Shown: piece by piece, positions 11,844 through 24,471 of the stretch
Layout of the letters: every line of letters starts with the position of its first letter
Numbering within the stretch: the first letter of the stretch is position 1
DNA from: Antedon mediterranea
Lineage: Eukaryota > Echinodermata > Crinoidea > Comatulida > Antedonidae
Reading direction: 5' to 3'
Length of the DNA stretch: 64,000 nt
Assembly: GCF_964355755.1 (NCBI RefSeq)
Contig: NC_092670.1
Coordinates: 28,199,795-28,263,794, forward strand
Notes under the pieces: generated by a model
The model's input: the letters and a program-made list of their open reading frames with translations, nothing else
Told to the model about the DNA's origin: nothing
The model's database searches: none
Translations under genes and position numbers: made by a program

Positions 11844-14800
11844 TTACAAGTTTTTTCGAAAATCACAAAATGGTCTAAAACGTCGCCAAATGCGATTTGA
11901 AGCACTTTGGTGTTTTTATGGTAATTTATTTCGAAAATCACAAAATTGTCTAAAACATCTCCAAATGCGATTTTAAACTATTCTAAGCACTTTGGTGTTT
12001 TTATGTTAACAAGTTTTTTCGAAAATCACAAAATGGTCTAAAATGTCTCCAAATGTGATTTGAAGCTTTTCTAAGCACTTTGGTGTTTTTATGTTTACAA
12101 GTTTTTTCGAAAATCACAAAATGGTCTAAAACGTCTCCAAATGCGATTTGAAGCTATTCTAAGCACTTTTGTGTTTTTATGTTAACAAGTTTTTTCGAAA
12201 ATCACAAAATGGTCGAAAATGTCACAAAATGCGATTTGAAGCTATTCTGTACACTTTGCTGTTTTGTGTGAATAATTTTTTTCGAAAATCACAAAATGGT
12301 CGAAAATGTCACAAAATGCGATTTTAAGCTATTCTAAGCACTTTGGTGTTTTTATGTTAACAAGTTTTTTCGAAAATCACAAAATGGTCTAAAACGTCTC
12401 CAAATGCGATTTGAAGCTATTCTGTACACTTTGCTGTTTTGTGAGAATAATTTTTGTCGAAATGCTCAAAATGGTCAAAAACGTTTTTAAATACGATATT
12501 AAGCTATTTTGTGCTCTTTGATGTTTTTGTGTGAAAAGTTTTATCGAAATGCTCAAAATGGTCTAAAACGGTTTCTAATGTGATTTTAAGCACTTTGATG
12601 TTTTTATGTTAACAACTTTTTTAGAAAATTACAAAATGGTGTAAAACGTCTCCAAATGCGATTTGAAGCTATTCTAAGCAATTTGGTGTTTTTATGTTAA
12701 CAAGTTTTTTCGAAAATCACAAAATGGTCTAAAACGTCTCCAAATGCGATTTGAAGCTATTCTAAGCACTTTTGTGTTTTTATGTTAACAAGTTTTTTCG
12801 AAAATCACAAAATGGTCTAAAATGTCTCCAAATGCGATTTTAAGGTATTCTAAGCACTTTGGTGTTTTTATGTTAACAAGTTTTTTCGAAAATCACAAAA
12901 TGGTCTAAAACGTCTACAAATGCGATTTGAAGCTATTCTAAGCACTTTGGTGTTTTTATGTTAACAAGTTTTTTCGAAAATCACAAAATGGTATAAAACG
13001 TCTCCAAATGCGATTTGAAGATTTTCTAAGCACTTTGGTGTTTTTATGTTTACAAGTTTTTTCGAAAATCACAAAATGGTCTAAAACGTCTCCAAATGCG
13101 ATTTGAAGCTATTCTGTACACTTTGCTGTTTTGTGTGAATAATTTTGTCAAAATGCTCAAAATGGTCAAAAACGTTTTTAAATACTATATTAAGCTATTT
13201 TGTGTTCTTTGATGTTTTTGTGTGAAAAGTTTTATCGAAATGCTCAAAATGGTCTAAAACGGTTTCTAATGAAATGATTTTAAGAACTTTGATGTTTTTA
13301 TGTTAACAACTTTTTTAGAAAATCACAAAATGGTCTAAAACGTCTCCAAATGCGATTTGAAGCAATTCTAAGCACTTTGGTGTTTTTATGTTAACAAGTT
13401 TTTTCGAAAATCACAAAATGGTATAAAACCTCTCCAAATGCGATTTTAAGGTATTCTAAGCACTTTGGTGTTTTTATGTTAACAAGTTTTTTCGAAAATC
13501 ACAAAATGGTCTAAAACGTCTACAAATGCGATTTGAAGCTATTCTAAGCACTTTGGTGTTTTTATGTTAACAAGTTTTTTCGAAAATCACAAAATGGTCT
13601 AAAACGTCTCCAAATGCGATTTGAAGCTATTCTGTACACTTTGCTGTTTTGTGTGAATAATTTTTGTCGAAATGCTCAAAATGGTCAAAAACGTTTTTAA
13701 AAACGATATTAAGCTATTTTGTGCTCTTTGATGTTTTTGTGTGAAAAGTTTTATCGAAATGCTCAAAATGGTCTAAAACGGTTTCTAATGTGATTTTAAG
13801 CACTTTGATGTTTTTATGTTAACGAGTTTTTTCGAAAATCACAAAATGGTCTAAAATGTCTCCAAATGCGATTTCAAGCTATTCTTAGCACTTTGGTGTT
13901 TTTATGTTAACAACTTTTTTAGAAAATTACAAAATGGTCTAAAACGTCTCCAAATGCGATTTGAAGCAATTCTAAGCACTTTGGTGTTTTTTATGTTAAC
14001 AATTTTTTCGAAAATCACAAAATGGTCTAAAACGTCTCCAAAATGCGATTTGAAGCTATTCTAAGGACTTTGGTGTTTTTATGTTAACAAGTTTTTTCGA
14101 AAATCACAAAATGGTATAAAACGTCTCCAAATGCGATTTTAAGGTATTTTAAGCACTTTGATGTTTTTATGTTAACGAGTTTTTTCGAAAATCACAAAAT
14201 GGTCTAAAACGTCTCCAAATGCGATTTGAAGCTATTCTAAGCACTTTGGTGTTTTTATGTTAACAAGTTTTTTCGAAAATCACAAAATGGTATAAAACGT
14301 TTCCAAATGCGATTTTAAGCTATTCTAAGCACTTTTGTGTTTTTATGTTAACAAGTTTTTTCGAAAATCACAAAATGGTCTAAAATGTCTCAAAATGCGA
14401 TTTGAAGCTATTCTGTACACTTTGATGTTTTTATGTTAACAAGTTTTTCGAAAGTCACAAAATGGTCTAAAACGTCTCCAAATGCGATTTGAAGCTATTT
14501 TAAGCACTTTGGTGTTTTTGTGGAACCAAGTTTTTTCGAAAATCACAAAAGGGTCTATAATGTCTCAAAAAGCGATTTGAAGCTATTCTGTACACTTTGA
14601 TGTTTTTATGTTAACAAGTTTTTTCGAAAATCACAAAATGGTCTAAAACGTCTCCAAATGCGATTTGAAGCTATTCTGTACACTTTGCTGTTTAGTGTGA
14701 ATAATTTTTGTCAAAATGCTCAAAATGGTCAAAAACGTTTTTAAATACTATATTAAGCTATTTTGTGCTCTTTGATGTTTTTATGTTAACAAGTTTTTTC

Positions 14801-17800
14801 GAAAATCACAAAATGGTCTAAAACGTCTCCAAATGCGATTTGAAGCTATTCTAAGCACTTTGGTGTTTTTATGTTAACAAGTTTTTTCGAAAATCACAAA
14901 ATGGTCTAAAACGTCTTCAAATGCGATTTGAAGCTATTCTGTACACTTTGATGTTTTGTGTGAAAAGGTTTTATCGAAATGCTCAAAATGGTCTAAAACG
15001 GTTTCTAATGTGATTTTAAGCACTTTGATGTTTTTATGTTAACAACTTTTTTAGAAAATCACAAAATGGTCTAAAACGTCTCCAAATGCGATTTGAAGCA
15101 ATTATAAGCACTTTGGTGTTTTTATGGTAACGAGTTATTTCGAAAATCACAAAATGGTCTAAAACGTCTCCAAATGCGATTTTAAGAAATTCTAAGCACT
15201 TTGGTGTTTTTATGTTAACAAGTTTTTTCGAAAATCACAAAATGGTCTAAAACGTCTCCAAATGCGATTTGAAGCTATTTTAAGCACTTTGGTGTTTTTG
15301 TGTAACCAAGTTTTTTCGAAAATCACAAAATGGTCTAAAACGTCTCCAAATTCGATTTGAAGCTATTCTGTACACTTTGCTGTTTTGTGTGAATAATTTT
15401 TGTCGAAATGCTCAAAATTGTCAAAAACGTTTTAAATACGATATTAAGCTATTTTGTGCTCTTTGATGTTTTTGTGTGAAAAGTTTTATCGAAATGCTCA
15501 AAATGGTCTAAAACGGTTTCTAATGTGATTTTAAGCACTTTGGTGTTTTTATGTTAACAAGTTTTTTCGAAAATCACAAAATGGTCTAAAACGTCTCCAA
15601 ATGTGATTTGAAGCTATTCTAAACACTTTGGTGTTTTTATGTTAACAAGTTTTTTCGAAAATCACAAATTGGTCTAAAACGTCTCCAAATACGATTTGAA
15701 GCTATTTTAAGCACTTTGGTGTTTTTGTGTAACCAAATTTTTTCGAAAATCACAAAAGGGTCTAAAATGTCTCAAAATGCGATTTGAAGCTATTCTGTAC
15801 ACTTTGATGTTTTTATGTTAACAAGTTTTTTCGAAAGTCACAAAATTGTCTAAAACGTCTCCAAAATGCGATTTGAAGCTATTCTAAGCACTTTGGTGTT
15901 TTTATGTTAACAAGTTTTTTCGAAAATCACAAAATGGTATAAAACGTCTCCAAATGCGATTTTAAGGTATTTTAAGCACTTTGATGTTTTTATGTTAACG
16001 AGTTTTTTCGAAAATCACAAAATGGTCTAAAACGTCTCCAAATGCGATTTGAAGCAATTATAAGCACTTTGGTGTTTTTATGGTAACGAGTTATTTCGAA
16101 AATCACAAAATGGTCTAAAATGTCTCCAAATGCGATTTCAAGCTATTCTTAGCACTTTGGTGTTTTTATGTTAACAAGTTTTTTCGAAAATCACAAAAGG
16201 GTCTAAAACGTCTCCAAATGCGATTTGAAGCTATTCTAAGCAATTTGGTGTTTTTGTGTAACCAAGTTTTTTCGAAAATCACAAAAGGGTCTAAAATGTC
16301 TCAAAATGCGATTTGAAGCTATTCTGTACACTTTGATGTTTTTATGTTAACAAGTTTTTTCGAAAGTCACAAAATGGTCTAAAACGTCTCCAAATGCGAT
16401 TTGAAGCTATTCTAAGCACTTTGGTGTTTTTATGTTAAGAAGTTTTTTCGAAAATCACAAAATGGTGTAAAACGTCTCCAAATGCGATTTGAAGCTATTC
16501 TAAGCACTTTGGTGTTTTTATGTTAACAAGTTTTTTCGAAAATCACAAAATGGTCTAAAACGTCTCCAAATGGGATTTGAAGCTATTTTAAGCACTTTGG
16601 TGTTTTTGTGGAACCAAATTTTTTCGAAATTCACAAAAGGGTCTATAATGTCTCAAAAAGCGATTTGAAGCTATTCTGTACACTTTGATGTTTTTATGTT
16701 AACAAGTTTTTTCGAAAATCACAAAATGCTCTAAAACGTCTCCAAATGCGATTTGAAGCTATTCTAAGCACTTTGGTGTTTTTATGTTAACAAGTTTTTT
16801 CGAAAATCACAAAATGGTATAAAACGTCTCCAAATGCGATTTTAAGGTATTCTAAGCACTTTGGTGTTTTTATGTTAACAAGTTTTTTCGAAAATCACAA
16901 AATGGTCTAAAACGTCTCCAAATGCGATTTGAAGCTATTCTGTACACTTTGCTGTTTTGTGTGAATAATTTTTGTTAAAATGCTCAAAATGGTCAAAAAC
17001 GTTTTTAAATACTATATTAAGCTATTTTGTGTTCTTTGATGTTTTTGTGTGAAAAGTTTTATCGAAATGCTCAAAATGGTCTAAAACGGTTTCTAATGTG
17101 ATTTTAAGCACTTTGGTGTTTTTATGTTAACAAGTTTTTTTCAAAAATCACAAAATGGTCTAAAACGTCTACAAATGTGATTTGAAGCTATTCTAAACAC
17201 TTTGGTGTTTTTATGTTAACAAGTTTTTTCGAAAATCACAAATTGGTCTAAAACGTCTCCAAATGCGATTTGAAGCTATTTTAAGCACTTTGGTGTTTTT
17301 GTGTAACCAAGTTTTTTTCGAAAATCACAAAAGGGTCTAAAATGTCTCAAAATGCGATTTGAAGCTATTCTGTACACTTTGATGTTTTTATGTTAACACG
17401 TTTTTTCGAAAATCACAAAATGGTCTAAAACGTCTCCAAATGCGATTTGAAGCTATTCTAAGCACTTTGGTGTTTTTATGGTAATTTATTTCGAAAATCA
17501 CAAAATGGTCTAAAATGTCTCCAAATGCGATTTGAAGCTTTTCTAAGCACTTTGGTGTTTTTATGTTTACAAGTTTTTTCGAAAATCACAAAATGGTCTA
17601 AAACGGCTCCAAATGCGATTTGAAGCTATTCTAAGCACTTTGGTGTTTTTATGGTAATTTATTTCGAAAATCACAAAATGGTCTAAAATGTCTCCAAATG
17701 CGATTTGAAGCTTTTCTAAGCACTTTGGTGTTTTTATGTTTACAAGTTTTTTCGAAAATCACAAAATGGTCTAAAACGGCTCCAAATACGATTTGAAGCT

Positions 17801-17860
17801 ATTCTAAGCACTTTGGTGTTTTTATGTTAACAAGTTTTTTCGAAAATCACAAAATGGTCT

Positions 17861-20800
17861 AAAACGTCTCCAAATGTGATTTGAAGCTATTCTAAGCACT
17901 TTGGTGTTTTTATGTTAACAAGTTTTTTCGAAAATCACAAAATGGTGTAAAACGTCTTCAAATGCGATTTGAAGCTATTCTAAGCAATTTTGTGTTTTTA
18001 TGTGAACAAGTTTTTTCGAAAATCACAAAATGGTCTAAAACGTCTCCAAATGCGATTTGAAGCTATTCTAAGCACTTTTGTGTTTTTATGTTAACAAGTT
18101 TTTTCGAAAATCACAAAATGGTCTAAAATGTCTCCAAATGCGATTTGAAGCTTTTCTAAGCACTTTGGTGTTTTTATGTTTACAAGTTTTTTCGAAAATC
18201 AAAAAATGTCTATAATGTCTCAAAATGCGATTTGAAGCTATTCTGTACACTTTGATGTTTTTATGTTAACAAGTTTTTCGAAAATCACAAAATGGTCTAA
18301 AACGTCTCCAAATGCGATTTGAAGCTATTCTGTACACTTTGCTGTTTTGTGTGAATAATTTTTGTCAAAATGCTCAAAATGGTCAAAAACGTTTTTAAAT
18401 ACTATTTTGTGTTCTTTGATGTTTTTGTGTGAAAAGTTTTATCGAAATACTCAAAATGGTCTAAAACGGTTTCTAATGTGATTTTAAGAACTTTGATGTT
18501 TTTATGTTAACAACTTTTTTAGAAAATCACAAAATGGTCTAAAACGTCTCCAAATGCGATTTGAAGCAATTCTAAGCACTTTGGTGTTTTTATGTTAACA
18601 AGTTTTTTCGAAAATCACAAAATGGTCTAAAACGTCTCCAAATGCGATTTGAAGCTATTCTAAGCACTTTGGTGTTTTTATGTTAACAAGTTTTTTCGAA
18701 AATCACAAAATGGTCTAAAACGTCTCCAAATGCGATTTGAAGCTATTCTAAGCACTTTGGTGTTTTTATGTTAACAAGTTTTTTCGAAAATCACAAAATG
18801 GTATAAAACGTTTCCAAATGCGATTTTAAGCTATTCTAAGCAATTTGGTGTTTTTATGTTAACAAGTTTTTTCGAAAATCACAAAATGGTCGAAAATGTC
18901 ACAAAATGCGATTTGAAGCTATTCTAAGCACTTTGGTGTTTTTATGTTAACAAGTTTTTTTGAAAATCACAAAATGGTCTAAAATGTCTCAAAATGCGAT
19001 TTGAAGCTATTCTGTACACTTTGCTGTTTTGTGTGAAAAATTTTTTTCGAAAATCACAAAATGGTGTTAAACGTCTCCAAATGTGATTTGAAGCTATTCT
19101 AAGCACTTTGGTGTTTTTATGTTAACAAGTTTTTTCGAAAATCACAAAATGGTGTAAAACGTTTCCAAATGCGATTTTAAGCTATTCCAAGCAATTTGGT
19201 GTTTTTATGTTAACAAGTTTTTTCGAAAATCACAAAATGGTCTAAAACGTCTCCAAATGCGATTTGAAGCTATTCTAAGCACTTTTGTGTTTTTATGTTA
19301 ACAAGTTTTTTTCGAAAATCACACAATGGTATAAAACGTCTCCAAATGCGATTTTAAGCTATTCTAAGCAATTTGGTGTTTTTATGTTAACAAGTTTTTT
19401 CGAAAATCACAAAATGGTCGAAAATGTCACAAAATGCGATTTTAAGCTATTCTAAGCACTTTGGTGTTTTTATGTTAACAAGTTTTTTCGAAAATCACAA
19501 AATGGTCTAAAACGTCTCCAAATGCGATTTGAAGCTATTCTGTACACTTTGCTGTTTTGTGTGAATAATTTTTGTCGAAATGCTCAAAATGGTCAAAAAC
19601 GTTTTTAAATACGATATTAAGCTATTTTGTGCTCTTTGATGTTTTTGTGTGAAAAGTTTTATCGAAATGCTCAAAATGGTCTAAAACGGTTTCTAATGTG
19701 ATTTTAAGCACTTTGGTGTTTTTATGTTAACAAGTTTTTTCGAAAATCACAAAATGGTCTAAAACGTCTCCAAATGTGATTTGAAGCTATTCTAAGCACT
19801 TTGGTGTTTTTATGTTAACAAGTTTTTTCGAAAATCACAAAATGGTGTAAAACGTCTTCAAATGCGATTTGAAGCTATTCTAAGCAATTATGTGTTTTTA
19901 TGTGAACAAGTTTTTTCGAAAATCACAAAATGGTCTAAAACGTCTCCAAATGCGATTTGAAGCTATTCTAAGCACTTTTGTGTTTTTATGTTAACAAGTT
20001 TTTTCGAAAATCACAAAATGGTCTAAAATGTCTCCAAATGCGATTTGAAGCTTTTCTAAGCACTTTGGTGTTTTTATGTTTACAAGTTTTTTCGAAAATC
20101 ACAAAATGTCTATAATGTCTCAAAATGCGATTTGAAGCTATTCTGTACACTTTGATGTTTTTATGTTAACAAGTTTTTCGAAAATCACAAAATGGTCTAA
20201 AACGTCTCCAAATGCGATTTGAAGCTATTCTGTACACTTTGCTGTTTTGTGTGAATAATTTTTGTCAAAATGCTCAAAATGGTCAAAAACGTTTTTAAAT
20301 ACTATTTTGTGTTCTTTGATGTTTTTGTGTGAAAAGTTTTATCGAAATACTCAAAATGGTCTAAAACGGTTTCTAATGTGATTTTAAGAACTTTGATGTT
20401 TTTATGTTAACAACTTTTTTAGAAAATCACAAAATGGTCTAAAACGTCTCCAAATGCGATTTGAAGCAATTCTAAGCACTTTGGTGTTTTTATGTTAACA
20501 AGTTTTTTCGAAAATCACAAAATGGTCTAAAACGTCTCCAAATGCGATTTGAAGCTATTCTAAGCACTTTGGTGTTTTTATGTTAACAAGTTTTTTCGAA
20601 AATCACAAAATGGTCTAAAACGTCTCCAAATGCGATTTGAAGCTATTCTAAGCACTTTGGTGTTTTTATGTTAACAAGTTTTTTCGAAAATCACAAAATG
20701 GTATAAAACGTTTCCAAATGCGATTTTAAGCTATTCTAAGCAATTTGGTGTTTTTATGTTAACAAGTTTTTTCGAAAATCACAAAATGGTCGAAAATGTC

Positions 20801-23560
20801 ACAAAATGCGATTTGAAGCTATTCTAAGCACTTTGGTGTTTTTATGTTAACAAGTTTTTTTGAAAATCACAAAATGGTCTAAAATGTCTCAAAATGCGAT
20901 TTGAAGCTATTCTGTACACTTTGCTGTTTTGTGTGAATAATTTTTTTCGAAAATCACAAAATGGTGTTAAACGTCTCCAAATGTGATTTGAAGCTATTCT
21001 AAGCACTTTGGTGTTTTTATGTTAACAAGTTTTTTCGAAAATCACAAAATGGTGTAAAACGTTTCCAAATGCGATTTTAAGCTATTCCAAGCAATTTGGT
21101 GTTTTTATGTTAACAAGTTTTTTCGAAAATCACAAAATGGTCTAAAACGTCTCCAAATGCGATTTGAAGCTATTCTAAGCACTTTTGTGTTTTTATGTTA
21201 ACAAGTTTTTTTCGAAAATCACACAATGGTATAAAACGTCTCCAAATGCGATTTTAAGCTATTCTAAGCAATTTGGTGTTTTTATGTTAACAAGTTTTTT
21301 CGAAAATCACAAAATGGTCGAAAATGTCACAAAATGCGATTTTAAGCTATTCTAAGCACTTTGGTGTTTTTATGTTAACAAGTTTTTTCGAAAATCACAA
21401 AATGGTCTAAAACGTCTCCAAATGCGATTTGAAGCTATTCTGTACACTTTGCTGTTTTGTGTGAATAATTTTTGTCGAAATGCTCAAAATGGTCAAAAAC
21501 GTTTTTAAATACGATATTAAGCTATTTTGTGCTCTTTGATGTTTTTGTGTGAAAAGTTTTATCGAAATGCTCAAAATGGTCTAAAACGGTTTCTAATGTG
21601 ATTTTAAGCACTTTGGTGTTTTTATGTTAACAAGTTTTTTCGAAAATCACAAAATGGTCTAAAACGTCTCCAAATGTGATTTGAAGCTATTCTAAGCACT
21701 TTGGTGTTTTTATGTTAACAAGTTTTTTCGAAAATCACAAAATGGTGTAAAACGTCTTCAAATGCGATTTGAAGCTATTCTAAGCAATTATGTGTTTTTA
21801 TGTGAACAAGTTTTTTCGAAAATCACAAAATGGTCTAAAACGTCTCCAAATGCGATTTGAAGCTATTCTAAGCACTTTTGTGTTTTTATGTTAACAAGTT
21901 TTTTCGAAAATCACAAAATGGTCTAAAATGTCTCCAAATGCGATTTGAAGCTTTTCTAAGCACTTTGGTGTTTTTATGTTTACAAGTTTTTTCGAAAATC
22001 ACAAAATGTCTATAATGTCTCAAAATGCGATTTGAAGCTATTCTGTACACTTTGATGTTTTTATGTTAACAAGTTTTTCGAAAATCACAAAATGGTCTAA
22101 AACGTCTCCAAATGCGATTTGAAGCTATTCTGTACACTTTGCTGTTTTGTGTGAATAATTTTTGTCAAATTGCTCAAAATGGTCAAAAACGTTTTTAAAT
22201 ACTATTTTGTGTTCTTTGATGTTTTTGTGTGAAAAGTTTTATCGAAATACTCAAAATGGTCTAAAACGGTTTCTAATGTGATTTTAAGAACTTTGATGTT
22301 TTTATGTTAACAACTTTTTTAGAAAATCACAAAATGGTCTAAAACGTCTCCAAATGCGATTTGAAGCAATTCTAAGCACTTTGGTGTTTTTATGTTAACA
22401 AGTTTTTTCGAAAATCACAAAATGGTCTAAAACGTCTCCAAATGCGATTTGAAGCTATTCTAAGCACTTTGGTGTTTTTATGTTAACAAGTTTTTTCGAA
22501 AATCACAAAATGGTCTAAAACGTCTCCAAATGCGATTTGAAGCTATTCTAAGCACTTTGGTGTTTTTATGTTAACAAGTTTTTTCGAAAATCACAAAATG
22601 GTATAAAACGTTTCCAAATGCGATTTTAAGCTATTCTAAGCAATTTGGTGTTTTTATGTTAACAAGTTTTTTCGAAAATCACAAAATGGTCGAAAATGTC
22701 ACAAAATGCGATTTGAAGCTATTCTAAGCACTTTGGTGTTTTTATGTTAACAAGTTTTTTTGAAAATCACAAAATGGTCTAAAATGTCTCAAAATGCGAT
22801 TTGAAGCTATTCTGTACACTTTGCTGTTTTGTGTGAATAATTTTTTTCGAAAATCACAAAATGGTGTTAAACGTCTCCAAATGTGATTTAAAGCTATTCT
22901 AAGCACTTTGGTGTTTTTATGTTAACAAGTTTTTTCGAAAATCACAAAATGGTGTAAAACGTTTCCAAATGCGATTTTAAGCTATTCCAAGCAATTTGGT
23001 GTTTTTATGTTAACAAGTTTTTTCGAAAATCACAAAATGGTCTAAAACGTCTCCAAATGCGATTTGAAGCTATTCTAAGCACTTTTGTGTTTTTATGTTA
23101 ACAAGTTTTTTTCGAAAATCACACAATGGTATAAAACGTCTCCAAATGCGATTTTAAGCTATTCTAAGCAATTTGGTGTTTTTATGTTAACAAGTTTTTT
23201 CGAAAATCACAAAATGGTCGAAAATGTCACAAAATGCGATTTTAAGCTATTCTAAGCACTTTGGTGTTTTTATTTTAACAAGTTTTTTCGAAAATCACAA
23301 AATGGTCTAAAACGTCTCCAAATGCGATTTGAAGCTATTCTGTACACTTTGCTGTTTTGTGTGAATAATTTTTGTCGAAATGCTCAAAATGGTCAAAAAC
23401 GTTTTTAAATACGATATTAAGCTATTTTGTGCTCTTTGATGTTTTTGTGTGAAAAGTTTTATCGAAATGCTCAAAATGGTCTAAAACGGTTTCTAATGTG
23501 ATTTTAAGCACTTTGGTGTTTTTATGTTAACAAGTTTTTTCGAAAATCACAAAATGGTCT
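17861..23560. repeat. Three near-identical 1,900 bp higher-order repeat units
   Basis: Units begin at 17861, 19761 and 21661, and the pattern breaks after 23560. Each is exactly 1,900 bp by the start word AAAACGTCTCCAAATGTGAT and by a marker, ACTATTTTGTGTTCTTTGAT, found at 18401, 20301 and 22201. Only scattered single-base differences were seen, such as near 17996 against 19896. A higher-order repeat of about 21-22 monomers with this identity indicates recent amplification. Confidence 0.88.
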
Positions 23561-23902
23561 AAAACGTCTCCAAATGTGATTTGAAGCTATTCTAAACACT
23601 TTGGTGTTTTTATGTTAACAAGTTTTTTCGAAAATCACAAATTGGTCTAAAACGTCTCCAAATGCGATTTGAAGCTATTTTAAGCACTTTGGTGTTTTTG
23701 TGTAACCAAGTTTTTTCGAAAATCACAAAAGGGTCTAAAATGTCTCAAAATGCGATTTGAAGCTATTCTGTACACTTTGATGTTTTTATGTTAACAAGTT
23801 TTTTCGAAAGTCACAAAATGGTCTAAAACGTCTCCAAATGCGATTTGAAGCTATTCTAAGCACTTTGGTGTTTTTATGTTAACAAGTTTTTTCGAAAATC
23901 AC
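23551..23902. repeat. Representative E-F-G-H satellite cassette (4 x 88 bp)
   Basis: A second recurring order of diverged monomers. E (23551-23638) has CAAATGTGATTTGAAGC and TTCTAAACAC. F (23639-23726) starts AAATTGGTC and has TGTGTAACCAAG. G (23727-23814) starts AAAAGGGTCTAAAATGTCTC, has TGTACACTTTGATG and ends in CGAAAGTCAC. H (23815-23902) is canonical. The same order opens array I at 1508 and recurs near 15590, 17170, 36300, 37790, 41050, 50840, 52830, 56040 and 56820. Confidence 0.82.
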
Positions 23903-23908
23903 AAAATG

Positions 23909-23912
23909 GTGT
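23909..23912. repeat. Target-site duplication (left) of gypsy copy 1
   Basis: GTGT here and at 27051-27054 flank the element. Removing one copy and the element restores an ordinary satellite monomer of the GGTGTAAAACG variant. Confidence 0.8.
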
Positions 23913-24345
23913 TGTAGCAGACCTACCACATAGCTTTTAAACAATTCAACATTTACTTTTAATTTGATTATTTATACATCCTCTATATATCTCTTTACCT
24001 CACATTGACAGGTTACCTTCCTGTTACCTTCACTTTTCTAGCTAATGGATTTTAAGAATGTTAATGACTCTAACAGAAAACCACATTAATTCTCTTAATC
24101 CTAATTGGTCAGATGAGATGGGCCAAGCCCAATATTACCATGCACTGACCACATTATTAACACACTCTTTTCTCAACCAGCATCTTAGCTACACCGTTTA
24201 TTGCTCTGTCTTATCAAATATTGTATATTGTATATTTTATCTATTTATTGAGAATCCTCACTTGATTCACTTGGAATAAATTGCATAGTTTACTGTATAT
24301 ATTTAGTAGTTGTTTTGTTTTACCGTTGCGCCGACAATTACTAAA
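23913..24345 (+). repeat. 5' LTR of gypsy copy 1
   Basis: Begins TGTAGCAGACC and ends ATTACTAAA. It lacks 5 bp (TTTAA) near 23998 that the other three gypsy LTRs keep, and has TATATATTTA near 24296 where the others have TATACATTTA. An AATAAA polyadenylation-type signal lies at 24275-24280. Confidence 0.9.
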
Positions 24346-24456
24346 GTGGTGACCCCGACTAAGGAAGCATAGAACTAAAGTGGTGACACCCGACTAAAGA
24401 AGCATGGAACTGAGAGTGTCATTCATCCATACTAAAGTGGTGTCCCTCGACTTTCT
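24341..24456 (+). repeat. Three diverged copies of the primer-site region in the gypsy leader
   Basis: The word CTAAAGTGGTG with a following CGACT occurs at 24341, 24375 and 24432. The first is the LTR end plus primer site; the other two are degraded versions within the next 90 bp. The first two also share the following A(A/G)GAAGCAT(A/G)GAA. The order and similarity indicate local duplication of the LTR/primer-site junction. Confidence 0.75.
24347..24359 (+). promoter_or_regulatory. Primer-binding site, tRNA-Trp type
   Basis: TGGTGACCCCGAC begins one base after the assigned LTR end. It is complementary to the conserved 3' end of eukaryotic tRNA-Trp including the CCA tail (…GTCGGGGTCACCA). 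The match stops after 13 nt. It would prime minus-strand DNA synthesis if reverse transcriptase were supplied. Confidence 0.75.
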
Positions 24457-24471
24457 TATACCGTCGTTTAA

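Larger units (their letters stand above)
1508..23912. repeat. Satellite array I, 88 bp monomer family
   Basis: Head-to-tail tandem repeat of an AT-rich unit. The commonest spacing between successive AAAATGGT words is 88 bp, for example 2533 to 2621 within ACAAAATGGT. Landmarks in order are AAAATGGTCTAAAACGTCTC, CAAATGCGATTTGAAGC, TATTCTAAGCACTTTGGTG, TTTTTATGTTAACAAG and TTTTTTCGAAAATCAC. Length divided by period gives roughly 255 units. Variants include 87 bp B and C types and a 78 bp D type that lacks about 10 bp around CTATTCTAAG. Because 88 is not a multiple of three, the frame changes at each monomer, so no protein is expected. The first recognisable monomer sequence starts at 1508 with CTCCAAATGTGATTTGAAGC. 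The array ends at the GTGT target duplication of the gypsy element. Confidence 0.97.

Noticed and set aside
1508-23912. CRISPR-like regular repetition
   Set aside because: The whole 88 bp unit repeats with no unique spacers, and the window carries eukaryotic retroelements and no cas genes.
24058-24279. 73-residue frame repeated four times (also 26763, 41544 and 44249)
   Set aside because: It lies wholly within the gypsy LTR and is copied because the LTR is copied; it ends over the AATAAA signal.
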